Below, piece after piece: positions 32,404-32,414 of a DNA stretch of 32,414 nucleotides (positions are counted from its first letter, which is position 1; the number at the start of each line of letters is the position of its first letter). The position numbers and the translations under genes were made by a program. This DNA is from Syntrophorhabdales bacterium (GTDB lineage: Bacteria > Desulfobacterota > Syntrophorhabdia > Syntrophorhabdales > Syntrophorhabdaceae). The notes under the pieces are model-generated. The model saw only the letters and a list, made by a program, of their open reading frames with translations, was not told where the DNA came from and did no database searches. The stretch covers positions 1 through 32,414 of the forward strand of contig JAGPMK010000025.1 of NCBI GenBank assembly GCA_018052995.1. The letters are read 5' to 3'.

Positions 32404-32414
32404 ATGCTTTCTAA
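32404..32414 (+). CDS. Start of an unidentified gene, cut by the window edge
   Basis: ATG 32404 lies 5 nt after GAGAGGA and 24 nt after a good promoter. Only Met-Leu-Ser and part of a fourth codon are visible, so no function can be given. An upstream GTG (32383) in another frame meets a stop after ten codons. Confidence 0.4.

Noticed and set aside
1-32414. CRISPR arrays, prophage or transposon genes
   Set aside because: No regularly spaced repeats, integrase, transposase or phage structural genes were seen. The only repeats are short palindromes.

Overview
This is a 32.4 kb chromosomal window dominated by housekeeping genes from a Gram-negative bacterium. It encodes lipoprotein N-acyltransferase (Lnt), an RseP-type protease, the non-mevalonate enzyme DXR, the Tat system and UPP synthase. 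The gene blocks (rpsB-tsf-pyrH-frr-uppS-cdsA-dxr-rseP-tsaB; phoH-pgpH-ybeY-lnt; rsmB-PASTA-rpe) and a DUF3786 protein suggest a Desulfobacterota (former Deltaproteobacteria) or Nitrospirota-like anaerobe. This placement is inference from gene order and AT-rich, ATA/AGG/AGA-rich codon use; a marker-gene tree would settle it. No rRNA, tRNA, CRISPR array, transposase or prophage gene was seen.

Layout. 1-1706 (minus, cut by the window edge) is an unusual type I DNA methyltransferase with an XRE-type helix-turn-helix at its N-terminus; it looks richer in GC than the rest and is separated from it by a REP-like palindrome. 2081-6293 (minus) is an operon read htpX > rsmB > PASTA protein > rpe > DUF3786, with a near-consensus promoter at 6323-6351. 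6758-7900 is an acyl-CoA dehydrogenase behind a leader with a palindrome and a 28-codon ORF. 8053-11512 holds gyrA and gpsA. 11659-15601 holds tatA/B, tatC, glmU and glmS (export and UDP-GlcNAc supply). 15684-20357 holds phoH, a PgpH-like HD phosphodiesterase, ybeY and lnt, all overlapping. 20382-23328 (minus) holds DUF1015, trmN6 and a polyprenyl diphosphate synthase. 23688-30859 is the translation, isoprenoid and phospholipid operon rpsB to tsaB. 30939-32162 (minus) is an EAL-HDOD signalling protein, and the window ends at the promoter and start codon of another plus-strand gene.

The genes fit together as an envelope and translation core. DXR, the polyprenyl synthase and UppS lead to polyprenyl carriers. 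GlmS and GlmU make amino-sugar precursors. CdsA makes CDP-diacylglycerol, and Lnt and RseP act on membrane proteins. RpsB, EF-Ts, Frr, RsmB, YbeY and TsaB serve ribosomes and tRNA.

The points most worth a second look are: the HTH-methyltransferase fusion; an rsmB whose NusB-like domain is in frame but has no ordinary start codon, explained by one missing base after an ATG; a GlmU lacking its acetyltransferase half; a PgpH-like protein with a collapsed sensor domain and a 101-nt overlap with ybeY; a structured, terminator-ended candidate RNA followed by a folded rpsB leader; and a gyrase A with two GyrA boxes and Gln at the quinolone-contact Ser position.
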